Assembly: GCA_025559845.1 (NCBI GenBank)
Contig: CP048469.1
Coordinates: forward strand, 2,767,001-2,831,000
DNA from: Agrobacterium tumefaciens
Lineage (GTDB): Bacteria > Pseudomonadota > Alphaproteobacteria > Rhizobiales > Rhizobiaceae
Length of the DNA stretch: 64,000 nt
Reading direction: 5' to 3'
Shown here in pieces: positions 18,001 to 28,794 of the stretch; the stretch's first letter is position 1; each line of letters starts with the position of its first letter. Both the position numbers and the translations under genes were made by a program. The notes under the pieces are model-generated. The model saw only the letters and a program-made list of their open reading frames with translations. It did no database searches and had not been told where the DNA came from.

Positions 18001-19243
18001 CGCACAGACTGCCGCACAGGGTCTCGATGTCAGTGGAACGGCCGCAATCGACGTGAAGATCAGCGGAAGCGCGACATCACCCGTGATAACCGGTTCCGTC
18101 ACGACCGATGGCACCCGTGTGATCGACGTGCGCCGGAACCTGACGTTGAACGATGTCGGTGCCACTATCACCTTCGACCGCGATCGCGCCGTCATTTCGC
18201 GCCTGACGGGCAAACTGGCCGGCGGCGGTACGATTTCAGGCGCCGGTTCGGTTGGCATAACGGGAGGCTTCCCTGCCGATCTGACAATCACGCTCAACCG
18301 CGCCGGTTATAATGATGGGACATTGGTCACAACCGTTGTCAGCGGCACAGTGACGCTCAAGGGGCCATTGCTCAGCGGCCTGGTTCTTGGCGGCAATCTC
18401 ACTCTGGACAGAAGTGCGATCACCATTCCCGAACGGCTTCCGGCATCACTGACCGAAATCGATGTGAAGCACAAGAACGCTCCCCCTCAGGTCCGTGCCC
18501 AAAACAAGGCACTTGGTGCAGACCAGGGCGGCAGTGGCAGTTCCTCGACTATCAACCTCGACCTGCAAGTCAACGCGCCGAGTGGTATTTTTGTCCGTGG
18601 CCGCGGTATCGACGCAGAACTGACCGGCAATCTGACCATTCGCGGTACGGCTGCGGTGCCGGTTATTTCCGGCGGTTTCGAAATGCGCCGTGGACGACTG
18701 GAAATTCTCACCCGCCGCCTGGACTTCAATACCGGCAACATCACGTTTGGCGGCGGTCTGGTGCCTGTCCTGGATATGGAAGCGCAATCGTCCGTTGGAT
18801 CGACAACGGTCACGGTCGCTGTGACGGGCAATGCCAATGATCCGGCATTCGTTTTCTCGTCCTCACCGGTTCTGCCGCAGGATGAAGTGATGGCGCAGTT
18901 GATCTTCGGACAATCCATGTCGAAACTGTCTGCCTTGCAGATTGCCCGACTGGCGGATGCCGCAGGACAATTGGCCGGTGGTCGCTCCACGTCCCTCTTC
19001 GACAAGCTGCGAAGCAATCTCGGCGTGGACGATCTCGACATCTCGACTGACTCGGAGGGACAAGCACGTGTTTCGGCCGGGAAATACCTCAACGAACGAA
19101 CCTATCTCGAGCTGCAGCAGAGCGGCGATTCCGGCGCCAAGGCGATCATCAACCTTGACGTCGGCAAGGGCGTCAAGCTGCGTGGTGAAGCCGGTGGCGA
19201 CGGTGAAGGGGCGGCCGGCATATTCTACGAGAAGGAGTATTGA
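15089..19243 (+). CDS. tamB: Translocation and assembly module protein TamB
   Basis: Very large periplasm-spanning protein of 1384 residues. It has one N-terminal membrane anchor (LLKWLGYIVLCGVVLLLLAV) followed by a long beta-rich AsmA/TamB-type repeat region with little charge clustering. The C-terminal TamB/DUF490 domain shows GGFEMRRGRLEILTRRLDF, FGGGLVPVLDMEA and LPQDEVMAQLIFGQSMS. The C-terminus ends in EKEY. It partners TamA, encoded directly upstream. The family belongs to the bridge-like lipid transfer proteins. Confidence 0.93.
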   Translation: MTMLIRLLKWLGYIVLCGVVLLLLAVLFVGFTPIGARIAADQVSSLVSSPDQTIEISPPRGLLTGRLRLDNVTLSDRQGAYARVDDIAVDWSPLSLLAGTFHADMVSARSIEVDRKPLPAAEKAETSPSGFSLPIEIGVDNFNFPDISLAEPLLGRSFDLRAEGSLKAATDDIRLSLAANRQDLQDAEVNADIAFLPNENVLKLKAELREPQGGLLATLLSLPDAPAVSIDLNGEGPLSDWTGTLNGNVAGNRVLNLSGHHVLAADGARRIEITGGGQPDLLLPPDFRQLFAGETKLDATTTIFPQGRIEVGNSTLETRALLLTASGNIDPNGQNDLNANLIGMAGPVDFRWPIENGELQALIDGIDLSLRGNADAASLNASASIRSLSLPQGKLDAVKLTATSKDLNLTDRSGTVETVLTVAQSSFTSPDIDRVVRAPVTIKAPLKVSETAIGFDGATLESASVGGTINGAFDLSGKRLSSAVRLFALPATLPEALASKFDTTIALQGDIDLVIGGSTSVRNLDLKSGTLEAAGDVSLENGSIRANLTGRLPQLQKLTPQATGTADFTIDASGALSAPDFNIGISSESAVLAGRKLEALKLNASGKADASAPQAKLTASGSLDKQAINVDANVVQTETGTAIPELNVAVGKNILKGQLQFSPQFLPEGNLSFDFPDLSLLAALAAQQAAGDVAGNIVLSNDNGKIAATIKANGGTIRQGTTTISKLAADVTIDDLQALAINGTVKADSINAGAAAISGLTATVAHTGTSTEFNLNGRYDNAPIVAKGSAETGGSPMTVRIDEFSAAPKGIPVRLEKPTSIAIQQGTARISDLAIVTGQGRIEVNGTAGSALDLNVDIRALPASLANAFAAGLDAAGNISGTVTAKGAASDPAVTYDLNWADAAVSQTRAAGLAPLGIKANGRFAGGNLQIDTNVTGQGGMALSGGGSLGISGNRPISMAFSGNLPFAALAAQTAAQGLDVSGTAAIDVKISGSATSPVITGSVTTDGTRVIDVRRNLTLNDVGATITFDRDRAVISRLTGKLAGGGTISGAGSVGITGGFPADLTITLNRAGYNDGTLVTTVVSGTVTLKGPLLSGLVLGGNLTLDRSAITIPERLPASLTEIDVKHKNAPPQVRAQNKALGADQGGSGSSSTINLDLQVNAPSGIFVRGRGIDAELTGNLTIRGTAAVPVISGGFEMRRGRLEILTRRLDFNTGNITFGGGLVPVLDMEAQSSVGSTTVTVAVTGNANDPAFVFSSSPVLPQDEVMAQLIFGQSMSKLSALQIARLADAAGQLAGGRSTSLFDKLRSNLGVDDLDISTDSEGQARVSAGKYLNERTYLELQQSGDSGAKAIINLDVGKGVKLRGEAGGDGEGAAGIFYEKEY

Positions 19244-19356
19244 GACCCTTCGCATTTAGGTTTGCGAAACGATCTTGTGTTACGAATCTCCCTTATGAAG
19301 CCGGAAGTCTCCTCCCGGCCGTTCAGGCACCAGGCAGAACGCCAAACTCCGCATAT

Positions 19357-19376
19357 GCAAGTGTCGGTGCACTTGC
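19357..19376. other. Small stem-loop in the tamB-cheW gap
   Basis: GCAAGTG pairs with CACTTGC over a 6-nt loop, 36 nt before the cheW ATG. No T-tract follows, so it is not a terminator. It could affect translation of cheW. Confidence 0.3.
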
Positions 19377-19411
19377 TCTGGCCTCCTCAGCGAAAATTGG
19401 GAAGAATTCTG

Positions 19412-19888
19412 ATGGCAATGATTAACTCCACCAACTTTGGCGGCGAGACGCTGGAAATCATCGCATTCCGCCTGCACGATCAGGAATTTTGCGTCAAGAC
19501 AACGACGATCCGCGAAATTCGTGGCTGGGCGCCGTCGACCCCGATCCCACACGCTCCTAAAGACGTTATCGGCGTCATGAACCTGCGCGGTTCCGTTATC
19601 CCGATCATTGATCTCGCACACAAGCTGGGCATGAAAAGCACCGTCGCAAACGAGCGTAGCGCCATTGTTGTCGCAGAAGTGCACAACATGGTCATCGGCA
19701 TGCTCGTTGACCGCGTTTCCGACATACTGACCATTCCTGCCAACCAGGTTCAGCCGGTTCCGGAGATTTCCGCCTCGTTCGACAAGTCATATTCCGAGGG
19801 CATCATCGCTAACGAGCATGGCATGATCTGCTTCCTCAACCTGGCAAAAATGTTCAAGGGAACGGAAGCGGAAGACCTCGCGGCCTGA
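19412..19888 (+). CDS. cheW: Chemotaxis adaptor protein CheW
   Basis: Cytoplasmic scaffold of 158 residues that couples chemoreceptors to the CheA kinase. The single CheW domain runs the full length: LEIIAFRLHDQEFCV, REIRGWAPSTPIPHAP, GVMNLRGSVIPIIDLAHKLGM and GMLVDRVSDILTIP. The start MAMINST is chosen for its GGGAAG ribosome site; the upstream open frame has no coding character. The next gene encodes a soluble chemoreceptor, so the two probably work as a pair away from the main che cluster. Confidence 0.93.
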   Translation: MAMINSTNFGGETLEIIAFRLHDQEFCVKTTTIREIRGWAPSTPIPHAPKDVIGVMNLRGSVIPIIDLAHKLGMKSTVANERSAIVVAEVHNMVIGMLVDRVSDILTIPANQVQPVPEISASFDKSYSEGIIANEHGMICFLNLAKMFKGTEAEDLAA

Positions 19889-20221
19889 TCCGAAACAAAG
19901 TCATATCAAAGTAGTTTTCAAAGCAAGCGTAGCTCGGTGCCGATCTTGATATCTGAGAAGAACAGAGCCTGCGTTTCCTGAACAATAAAGCCACCGGCGG
20001 CCCCGCTCGGTGGCTTTTATTTTTATTTCCCTCAAATCAAATAAGAACATTTTAATATTATTTATTTCTAATATTGAAGAGCCAAACGAAGTCACACAAA
20101 ACGATACGAACAACGTTACTTCATTTGCTCGAGACGAAGAGGGAATTCATCTTTTTCAACACTCTACAGCGGTCCGCAGAGCGACAGACTGTACCGTGTG
20201 GCCAAATCTGGGGGACGTCCA
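19889..20221. other. cheW-chemoreceptor intergenic region
   Basis: A 333-bp gap without a supported gene. It carries the cheW terminator at 19989-20028 and then a strongly AT-rich stretch (about 20016-20080) with AATATT repeats, probably part of the chemoreceptor promoter. I could not assign -35/-10 boxes with confidence. Confidence 0.5.
19989..20028 (+). terminator. Terminator after cheW
   Basis: AGCCACCG (19989-19996) pairs with CGGTGGCT (20008-20015) around a GC-rich loop, followed by TTTATTTTTATTT. It lies 100 nt after the cheW stop and would insulate the downstream chemoreceptor. Confidence 0.85.
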
Positions 20222-21997
20222 ATGCTGGGGCTTGGGAAAAGTGCAGACAACAAAAACGTTCTTGATGCAATATCGAAATCGCAGGCTGTCATCGAGTTTG
20301 ACCTCAAAGGCAATATTCTGACGGCAAACCGCAATTTTTGTCAGGCGCTCGGTTACGAGCTTTCGGAAATCGTCGGCAAGCATCACCGCATCTTCTGCGA
20401 TAAGGAACTGGCCGCGTCTCATGAATATCAGGAATTCTGGGCTTCGCTCGCGCGGGGCGAGTTCCAGGCGAATGACTACCGCCGCATCACCAAAACCGGC
20501 TCGGTAATCTGGATCGAGGCATCTTACAACCCGGTCTTTCGCTCCGGCAAACCGTACAAGGTCGTGAAGATCGCGACAGACATTACCGCAAAGAAAATCA
20601 AAGCCGTTGAAGATGCCGGAAAGCTTGAAGCGCTTTCGCGTTCGCAGGCGACGATCGAATTTTTGCCCGACGGCACCATCATCACGGCAAATCCGAACTT
20701 CTCCAACGCGGTCAATTACGATCTGAAAGAAATACAGGGCAAGCACCACCGCATGTTCTGCGACCCGGCCTATGCTGCCTCCCCTGCCTATGCCGACTTC
20801 TGGCAGCGTCTGGCAGCAGGAGAATTCATCTCCGACGAGTTCGTACGATATGGAAAAAATGGCAAGGAAATCTGGATTCAGGCCGCTTACAATCCCGTTC
20901 TGGATGACGCCGGAAAAGTCGCGAAGGTGGTCAAGTTTGCGACTGACGTAACGCCGCGTATGAGCGCAATCACTGTACTTGCAGGCGCGCTCCGAGATCT
21001 CGCCGACGGCGACCTGTTGCAAAGGCTTGAACAGACATTCGTGCCGAGCATGGAGCAGTTGCGAAAAGACTTTAACGAAGTCGTGGCCAAGCTGCAGACG
21101 ACAATGCAGACGGTTGCCCACAACGCCTCGACCATCGCATCCGGTTCAAGCGAGATACGGATGGCCGCCGACCAGCTCGCGCAACGAACCGAACAGCAAG
21201 CCGCATCTTTGGAAGAGACCGCTGCTGCTCTCGAGGAAATCACCACGACAGTGGCGGACGCCAGCCGACGCGCTGGCGACGCAGGAAAGCTTGTCTCTGA
21301 CACCCGAGACAACGCCGACAGCTCCGGCAAGATCGTTCAGCAAGCCATTTCGGCGATGGATGAAATCTCTCGCTCATCGGGTGAAATTACCAACATCATT
21401 GGCGTCATCGATGACATCGCCTTCCAGACCAACCTTCTTGCGTTAAATGCAGGTGTTGAGGCGGCACGTGCAGGCGAGGCCGGCAAGGGCTTTGCCGTCG
21501 TGGCGCAGGAGGTGCGTGAACTTGCCCAGCGCTCGGCCCTCGCCGCCAAGGAGATCAAGTCGCTGATCAACAAGTCCCGCGAACAGGTTGCAAATGGCGT
21601 GGATCTGGTGGGCAAAACGGGCAGCGCCCTGCGAGACATCCTCTCACAAATGACGGAGATCGACACCAATGTCGCCGCGATCGTCGAAGCTTCGAGAGAA
21701 CAGGCCAACGGTCTCGCCGAAATCAACCAGGCGGTAAACGTCATGGATCAGGCGACACAGAAAAATGCTGCTATGGTGGAAGAAACCACGGCAGCAAGCC
21801 ACGGACTTGCCAAGGAAGCTGCCGATCTGCACCAGCTCCTTGCCCAGTTTAAGATCGCACAGGAACAGCAAATCCGCGTCATGCAGTCGGCAGACATCAG
21901 GAAAGCGCCAGCTCCAGTTGCTAGGCTTTCCCCTCAGCCGAGATTTGCAGCGACTGGCACATATGCCAATGTCGCCGCCGATTGGACGGAGTTCTGA
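20222..21997 (+). CDS. Soluble methyl-accepting chemotaxis protein with two PAS domains
   Basis: Cytoplasmic chemoreceptor of 591 residues with no membrane helix. PAS 1 (about 12-125) and PAS 2 (about 135-245) both contain GKHHR(I/M)FCD and the ending KVVK(I/F)ATD(I/V)T. A HAMP-like linker follows (LRDLADGDLLQRLEQTF). The signalling hairpin is conserved (DIAFQTNLLALNAGVEAARA, then GKGFAVVAQEVRELAQRS). The C-terminus DWTEF matches the xWxxF tether that recruits CheR/CheB. The start is the ATG with GGGGGA 7 nt upstream rather than a GTG 24 nt earlier. The ligand is unknown; redox, oxygen or energy sensing are possibilities. Confidence 0.93.
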   Translation: MLGLGKSADNKNVLDAISKSQAVIEFDLKGNILTANRNFCQALGYELSEIVGKHHRIFCDKELAASHEYQEFWASLARGEFQANDYRRITKTGSVIWIEASYNPVFRSGKPYKVVKIATDITAKKIKAVEDAGKLEALSRSQATIEFLPDGTIITANPNFSNAVNYDLKEIQGKHHRMFCDPAYAASPAYADFWQRLAAGEFISDEFVRYGKNGKEIWIQAAYNPVLDDAGKVAKVVKFATDVTPRMSAITVLAGALRDLADGDLLQRLEQTFVPSMEQLRKDFNEVVAKLQTTMQTVAHNASTIASGSSEIRMAADQLAQRTEQQAASLEETAAALEEITTTVADASRRAGDAGKLVSDTRDNADSSGKIVQQAISAMDEISRSSGEITNIIGVIDDIAFQTNLLALNAGVEAARAGEAGKGFAVVAQEVRELAQRSALAAKEIKSLINKSREQVANGVDLVGKTGSALRDILSQMTEIDTNVAAIVEASREQANGLAEINQAVNVMDQATQKNAAMVEETTAASHGLAKEAADLHQLLAQFKIAQEQQIRVMQSADIRKAPAPVARLSPQPRFAATGTYANVAADWTEF

Positions 21998-22009
21998 AAG
22001 CGGAGCGAC

Positions 22010-22822
22010 TTAAGCGGATAGAATGAGCCTGTCGGCGCGGGTGAAGACTTCAAAGTCTTCACCGCGAACGATAGCCACCAGCGTCATACCTGCCGTCTCA
22101 GCCGTTTCGATGGCCAGCGCCGTTGGAGCAGAAATTGCGACCAGCATCGAGCTTCCGAAGATCGCCGCCTTCTGAACCATTTCGACTGACAGACGACTGG
22201 TAACAACGACAACGCCTGTAGCCCCAGAATAGCCGGCATTGATCGCAGCGCCGACCAGCTTATCCAAGGCATTGTGACGCCCGACATCCTCTCGAACAGC
22301 AACCAGTCCCTTGCCTGGCACATAGAAGCCCGCACCGTGAACCGCGCGGGTCTGTTGATGCAAGGGCTGTTCATCATTCAACGTCTTGATCGCTTCGACC
22401 AGTTCACGACCTGGCAGCTTCAGGCCCACAGCGCCGACATCGGGAATGGGCCGAACCGCCTGTTCGATGGATTCAATGCCGCAGAGACCACAACCTACCG
22501 GGCCTGCCATATGTCGACGACGTGCCCTGAGAACATCGGCCTTCTCGTCTTGAAGTCCGATCTGCACATCGAAACCCTGGCCGGCATCAACGACCTCAAT
22601 GGTTTCGATCTCGTCGCGTCGCGATATGATTCCTTCCGTCAGGCTGAATCCGACAGCAAAGTCCTGAAGATCGGCGGGGCTCGCCATCATCACCGCATGG
22701 GTTGAACCGCCATAGGAAAAAGCCACAGCCCTTTCCTCCGGTACCGATCGATGACCGGTATCGACAGACCCGCCTTTGGATGCGGTTCTTAGAACACGTC
22801 GATAGCTCGCTTCCGCAGACAT
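22010..22822 (-). CDS. fdhD: Formate dehydrogenase accessory sulfurtransferase FdhD
   Basis: Transfers sulfur from IscS to the molybdenum cofactor of formate dehydrogenase. It has 270 residues, with the functional Cys pair Cys111 and Cys114 in GCGLCGIES, and the conserved segments EDVGRHNALDKLVG, SRLSVEMVQKAA and ISAPTALAIETAETAGMTLV. It ends 12 nt from the convergent chemoreceptor gene. No formate dehydrogenase subunit is in the window. Confidence 0.94.
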   Translation of the reverse strand: MSAEASYRRVLRTASKGGSVDTGHRSVPEERAVAFSYGGSTHAVMMASPADLQDFAVGFSLTEGIISRRDEIETIEVVDAGQGFDVQIGLQDEKADVLRARRRHMAGPVGCGLCGIESIEQAVRPIPDVGAVGLKLPGRELVEAIKTLNDEQPLHQQTRAVHGAGFYVPGKGLVAVREDVGRHNALDKLVGAAINAGYSGATGVVVVTSRLSVEMVQKAAIFGSSMLVAISAPTALAIETAETAGMTLVAIVRGEDFEVFTRADRLILSA

Positions 22823-22976
22823 TCTATGGGCTCATTTCTCTCTGAGACGGGCCAGACGCTCGCCCGGAACTTCAGTCCGCAGCAACGCCACCGTGCGCTT
22901 GGCTACAGACAAACGACATTGCTGCGACGATAACGCGCGTCAAGCGCCTGTTCGACCATACCTAGGTATCAGAAAC

Positions 22977-23005
22977 AAAAAAGCGGCCACTAGGACCGCT
23001 TTTTT
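22977..23005 (-). terminator. Terminator of the ATP synthase F1 operon
   Basis: AAAAAAGCGG (22977-22986) and CCGCTTTTTT (22996-23005) are perfect 10-bp arms. On the minus strand the stem runs into a T-tract about 50 nt after the atpC stop. It would also work in the plus direction. Confidence 0.88.
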
Positions 23006-23054
23006 GTTTGAAATTTTTTGTGGGCAGTCATTCCTTGGAACCCGCCCGGTTCTT

Positions 23055-23465
23055 TCAAGCGGCGACGAGAACCTCATGCAGGTTCGTCAGCTCGTAAAGA
23101 TGCTTTTCAAGCTTCGTCAGATGATCGTGGTGGTGATTGCCTTCATCGATCTCGGCCTTCGCAGCGTCGATGCGCTTCTGCAGCGTATCAGGCGAAATAT
23201 CGTCTGCGGAAACAGCCGATTCCGCCAGAAGCGTGCAGCCCGTCGGCAGAATGTCGGCGAAGCCACCGAATACGACGTATTTGTGCTTCTCACCGGAGGC
23301 AAACGTTACGCTCACGATACCCGGCTTGATCGTGGTCATCGTCGGTGCGTGGTTGGCCATCACGGTCATCTCACCGAGCGTAGCCGGAATGACGACTTCC
23401 GTAACCGTCTCGGAAACGAGCAGACGTTCCGGGGAAACCAGTTCAAACTTGAAACTGTCAGCCAT
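23055..23465 (-). CDS. atpC: ATP synthase F1 epsilon subunit
   Basis: Central-stalk subunit linking gamma to the c-ring and able to inhibit ATP hydrolysis. It has 136 residues. The N-terminal beta-sandwich is clear (FELVSPERLLVSETVTEVVIPA, then GEMTVMANHAPTMTTIKPGIV, then YVVFGGFADI), followed by a short helical C-terminal part rich in His and Lys (GNHHHDHLTKLEKHLYEL). It is the last gene of the F1 cluster, 125 nt after atpD, and is closed by a strong terminator. Confidence 0.96.
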   Translation of the reverse strand: MADSFKFELVSPERLLVSETVTEVVIPATLGEMTVMANHAPTMTTIKPGIVSVTFASGEKHKYVVFGGFADILPTGCTLLAESAVSADDISPDTLQKRIDAAKAEIDEGNHHHDHLTKLEKHLYELTNLHEVLVAA

Positions 23466-23590
23466 GGCTATTCACTTCTTTTCAATTACGCGGACGGTCA
23501 AATGTCATCGTATGCAAATCACGCGACCCATATGTTTCGCATAAAGCATACGGAGGCGCACAGAAGAACCGCGCGCCTCGTATTTCAGTA

Positions 23591-25060
<1,470 letters not shown>

Positions 25061-25065
25061 TTACC

Positions 25066-25944
25066 TCAGAGCGCTTCCGCGCCCGAAATGATTTCAATGA
25101 GTTCCTTGGTGATCTGAGCCTGGCGCTGACGGTTATAGGAAAGCGTCAGCTTGTTGATCATCTCACCGGCATTGCGCGTTGCATTGTCCATCGCGCTCAT
25201 CTTGGCGCCCATTTCACCGGCAACGTTTTCGAGCAGAGCACGGAAAACCTGAACCGAGATGTTGCGCGGAATAAGATCTTCGAGAATGGAAGCCGCATCC
25301 GGCTCGTATTCGTAGACCGCGTTCGCCGCCGACTGGTCTTCTTCAACAACCGGCGTTGCTGCCGGGATGAGCTGAAGGCCGGTCGGAACCTGGCTGATAA
25401 CGGACTTGAACTCCGAGTAGATCAGCGTGCAGACGTCAAACTCACCTGCGTTAAACAGGGAGATGACCTTCTTGGCGATCTGATCGGCGTTCTCGAAACC
25501 GACTCTCTTCACATCGCGCAACTCAATGCGCTCGATGATGTTCGATGCAAATTCGCGACGAAGGCTGTCGTAGCCCTTCTTGCCGACCGTGACGATCTTG
25601 ACCGTCTTGCCTTCGGAAACCAGCTTGCGAGCGTGATCGCGAGCAAAACGGGAAATCTGCGAGTTGAAACCACCGCAAAGGCCACGTTCAGCCGTGCAGA
25701 CGACGAGCAGATGCACGTCGTCCTTGCCGGTACCGGTCATCAGCGCCGGAGCAACGTCTGCCTCAACCGCCTGGGCGATGTTGGCAAGCACGGCGCTCAT
25801 GCGCTGAGAATAAGGCCGGGCGGCCTCCGCAGCTTCCTGGGCGCGCCGAAGCTTCGCCGCGGCGACCATTTTCATCGCCTTGGTAATCTTCTGCGTCGCC
25901 TTTACGGAGGCAATGCGGTTTTTCAGATCCTTTAGTGAAGGCAT
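25066..25944 (-). CDS. atpG: ATP synthase F1 gamma subunit
   Basis: Rotating central shaft of F1 (292 residues). The N-terminal helix [20 protein letters not shown] and the following [15 protein letters not shown] are diagnostic, as is the C-terminal helix with [17 protein letters not shown] and [20 protein letters not shown]. It lies between atpA and atpD in the standard order, 28 nt from atpA. Confidence 0.98.
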   Translation of the reverse strand: MPSLKDLKNRIASVKATQKITKAMKMVAAAKLRRAQEAAEAARPYSQRMSAVLANIAQAVEADVAPALMTGTGKDDVHLLVVCTAERGLCGGFNSQISRFARDHARKLVSEGKTVKIVTVGKKGYDSLRREFASNIIERIELRDVKRVGFENADQIAKKVISLFNAGEFDVCTLIYSEFKSVISQVPTGLQLIPAATPVVEEDQSAANAVYEYEPDAASILEDLIPRNISVQVFRALLENVAGEMGAKMSAMDNATRNAGEMINKLTLSYNRQRQAQITKELIEIISGAEAL

Positions 25945-25972
25945 CCGTTATCCGTCCCAGTCAAGAGCTCAA

Positions 25973-27502
25973 TTACGAGAAAGACTTCGCGAAGTTGTCC
26001 AGAGCGCCCTTGAGCTTGCCCTTGGTGTCGTCGCTGATAGCCTTTTCCGTGCGGATGGTGTCGAGGATCGCCTTGCCTTCAGAACGGAGGTAGGAGAGCA
26101 GACCCTGCTCGAACTTGCCGATCTGAGCGACCGGGATCTTGTCGAGATAACCGTTCACACCAGCGAAAATCACCGCAACCTGTTCTTCCGTCTTGAGCGG
26201 AGAGAACTGTGGCTGCTTGAGAAGTTCCGTCAGGCGTGCACCGCGGTTGAGGAGGCGCTGCGTGGAAGCGTCGAGGTCCGAACCGAACTGTGCGAACGCT
26301 GCCATTTCACGATACTGGGCGAGTTCACCCTTGATCGAGCCGGCAACCTGCTTCATGGCCTTGATCTGAGCGGCAGAACCAACGCGCGAAACCGACAGAC
26401 CGACGTTAACAGCCGGACGAATGCCCTGATAGAACAGGTCGGTTTCAAGGAAGATCTGGCCGTCGGTGATCGAGATCACGTTGGTCGGAATGAACGCCGA
26501 AACGTCGTTACCCTGAGTTTCGATAACCGGCAGAGCCGTCAGCGAACCTGCACCCTTTTCGTCGGAGAGCTTTGCAGCGCGCTCGAGAAGGCGGGAGTGA
26601 AGATAGAAAACGTCGCCCGGATAAGCTTCGCGGCCCGGAGGACGACGCAGAAGAAGCGACATCTGGCGGTAAGCGACAGCCTGCTTGGAAAGGTCGTCGT
26701 AACCGATCAGAGCGTGCTGACCGTTGTCACGGAAGTATTCGCCCATGGTGCAGCCAGCGAACGGAGCAAGATACTGCATCGGAGCAGGATCGGAAGCCGT
26801 TGCGGCAACGATGATCGAGTACTGCAGAGCGCCACGCTCTTCCAGAACCTTCACGAACTGAGCGACGGTCGAACGCTTCTGACCGATAGCAACGTACACG
26901 CAGTACAGCTTGTCGCCATCAGGACCGTTGTCGTGAATGGCCTTCTGGTTCAGGATCGTGTCGAGAATGATCGCGGTCTTACCGGTCTGACGGTCGCCGA
27001 TGACGAGCTCGCGCTGGCCACGACCAACAGGGATCAGGGCGTCGATAGCCTTGAGACCGGTCGACATAGGCTCATGAACCGACTTACGCGGAATAATGCC
27101 AGGCGCCTTGACGTCAACGCGAGCACGACGGGTCGCATTGATCGGGCCCTTGCCGTCGATCGGGTTGCCAAGCGCGTCAACAACGCGACCGAGCAGCTCC
27201 GGACCAACTGGAACGTCAACGATAGCGCCGGTGCGCTTTACGGTGTCGCCTTCCTTGATGTCACGGTCGGAACCGAAGATAACCACACCAACGTTGTCGC
27301 TCTCGAGGTTGAGCGCCATGCCGCGGATACCGCCAGGGAACTCGACCATTTCACCGGCCTGAACATTGTCGAGGCCGTAAACGCGAGCAATACCGTCACC
27401 AACGGACAGCACCTGACCGACTTCGGAGACTTCCGCCTCGTTGCCGAAATTTTTGATTTGATCTTTCAGAATTGCGGAAATTTCCGCGGCGCGGATATCC
27501 AT
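25973..27502 (-). CDS. atpA: ATP synthase F1 alpha subunit
   Basis: Non-catalytic nucleotide-binding subunit (509 residues). The P-loop GDRQTGKT is at 169-176; [20 protein letters not shown] and [14 protein letters not shown] are typical, and the ATP synthase alpha/beta signature [14 protein letters not shown] is present. The start is fixed by the TGATG overlap with atpH. Confidence 0.98.
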   Translation of the reverse strand: MDIRAAEISAILKDQIKNFGNEAEVSEVGQVLSVGDGIARVYGLDNVQAGEMVEFPGGIRGMALNLESDNVGVVIFGSDRDIKEGDTVKRTGAIVDVPVGPELLGRVVDALGNPIDGKGPINATRRARVDVKAPGIIPRKSVHEPMSTGLKAIDALIPVGRGQRELVIGDRQTGKTAIILDTILNQKAIHDNGPDGDKLYCVYVAIGQKRSTVAQFVKVLEERGALQYSIIVAATASDPAPMQYLAPFAGCTMGEYFRDNGQHALIGYDDLSKQAVAYRQMSLLLRRPPGREAYPGDVFYLHSRLLERAAKLSDEKGAGSLTALPVIETQGNDVSAFIPTNVISITDGQIFLETDLFYQGIRPAVNVGLSVSRVGSAAQIKAMKQVAGSIKGELAQYREMAAFAQFGSDLDASTQRLLNRGARLTELLKQPQFSPLKTEEQVAVIFAGVNGYLDKIPVAQIGKFEQGLLSYLRSEGKAILDTIRTEKAISDDTKGKLKGALDNFAKSFS

Positions 27503-28068
27503 CAGCCAACCTCTTTCAGTGCAAGCTTAAGGGTGGAAAGTTTGGTGCGAAGAGACGTATCAATCTGACGCGAACCGACCTTAACGATCAGGCCACCAAG
27601 GATCGACGGATCGACAGTGACGGAGACCGCCACATCCTTGCCGGTTACGCTCTTCAGCGCCGCTTTCAGTTCAGTTTCCTGCGCTTCATCGAGCGCATGG
27701 GCCGAAGTCACTTCGGCGGTGATTTCGCCGCGATGAGCGGCAGCAATGGCGCGGTAAGACCGGATCATGCCCGGAACAGCGAACAGGCGGCGGTTGTTCG
27801 CAACAACCTTGAGGAAATTGACCGCAAGACCGGCAATGCCAGCCTTTTCGCAGATCGCCGAAATCGCCTTGAGCTGATCCTCGGCAGAAAATACCGGGCT
27901 CGCAACCAGACGCTTCAAATCGTCACTTCCGTCGAGAAGCGCGCCGAACTTGTCGAGATCGGACCCGACCGCATCAACCGCACCCGCTTCCAAAGCAAGC
28001 TCGAAAAGCGACGACGCATACCTTTCCGCTACACCGGATGTTCCATGGGAGGTATCTGCCACGGGCAC
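27502..28068 (-). CDS. atpH: ATP synthase F1 delta subunit
   Basis: Peripheral-stalk subunit that joins the F1 head to the b subunits (188 residues). Family features are [18 protein letters not shown] at the N-terminus and the C-terminal signature [20 protein letters not shown]. It is the first gene of the atpHAGDC operon. The Fo genes (atpI, B, E, F) are not in this window, as expected for rhizobia, where they sit elsewhere. A possible weak promoter lies near 28194-28221 (TTGCGA, 16 nt, CTAGAC on the minus strand). Confidence 0.96.
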   Translation of the reverse strand: MPVADTSHGTSGVAERYASSLFELALEAGAVDAVGSDLDKFGALLDGSDDLKRLVASPVFSAEDQLKAISAICEKAGIAGLAVNFLKVVANNRRLFAVPGMIRSYRAIAAAHRGEITAEVTSAHALDEAQETELKAALKSVTGKDVAVSVTVDPSILGGLIVKVGSRQIDTSLRTKLSTLKLALKEVG

Positions 28069-28329
28069 TTTTTCCCTGCTAATCGTCCAAGATCATCAAC
28101 GAAGGGGTTCCTCCGCATCAAATTCTTGAAATCGTTTCAATTTCCCCGAAAAAGACTGGAATTCCCCCCTGTCTTTTCCCAATTTCGCGGTCCGTCTAGC
28201 ATAGGATGCCGGGACTCGCAACACGCGTAATAACGGAAAGCGCGGTTTGAACAAGGGGGAAAGCGCTTAAATTTTCGGATTTCGGCGCGGATGCGCGTCT
28301 GTTGCGGCAGAAATGCCAAACTGCCCGCT

Positions 28330-28716
28330 TCAAACCAGCCCGAATACATAGCCCAGCGAGAGCGCAGACAGCAAAAGATGCACAACCAGAAGTATGAAAT
28401 TCCGCACTGTTGCGCCTCCGTCGGAGAGGATCGACAGGATGCCGCCGAAGACAGCAAGTGTGAAGGCCGCGCCAAATGCGAGATAGACCATAGGCTGTGC
28501 GAGCAGCAATGCAGCCGCGCCCAGACCAAGGTAAAATCCGGCGAGTGAGGAGCGGACCAGCATATAACCGTCCTTGCGCTCACTTGCGGACTGAAGACCG
28601 AACACGCGGAGCGTGACGCCTGGAGCAAACATGAAGACGAGGCCGATCAGCACCGAAAGCGCAGCCGCGCCAAATGCCAGTTGCTCGCCGAATTCCGTCG
28701 GAAAATAAAACTCCAT
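28330..28716 (-). CDS. Small membrane protein of unknown function (four TM helices)
   Basis: A 128-residue hydrophobic protein that I do not recognise beyond a resemblance to DUF4345-like membrane proteins. Four membrane segments are visible: LAFGAAALSVLIGLVFMFA, SSLAGFYLGLGAAALLL, VYLAFGAAFTLAVFGGIL and FILLVVHLLLSALSLGYVFG. A conserved-looking loop RVFGLQSASERKDGYMLVR lies between helices 1 and 2. The ATG has GGGGAG upstream; an in-frame TTG four codons earlier is less likely. It lies between atpH and priA, all on the minus strand. Confidence 0.7.
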   Translation of the reverse strand: MEFYFPTEFGEQLAFGAAALSVLIGLVFMFAPGVTLRVFGLQSASERKDGYMLVRSSLAGFYLGLGAAALLLAQPMVYLAFGAAFTLAVFGGILSILSDGGATVRNFILLVVHLLLSALSLGYVFGLV

Positions 28717-28794
28717 CTTGCTCCCCAAATCACCTGTGCCCCGTTGCCTTATGGCATGGTCACGACCGCAGGAAAACGGTTCCGGTACGAAAGT

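Noticed and set aside
25880..27568. A 562-codon open frame antisense to atpA, with similar long frames antisense to atpD, lpdA and sdhA
   Set aside because: Shadow frames of highly biased genes; no ribosome sites and no recognisable domains.
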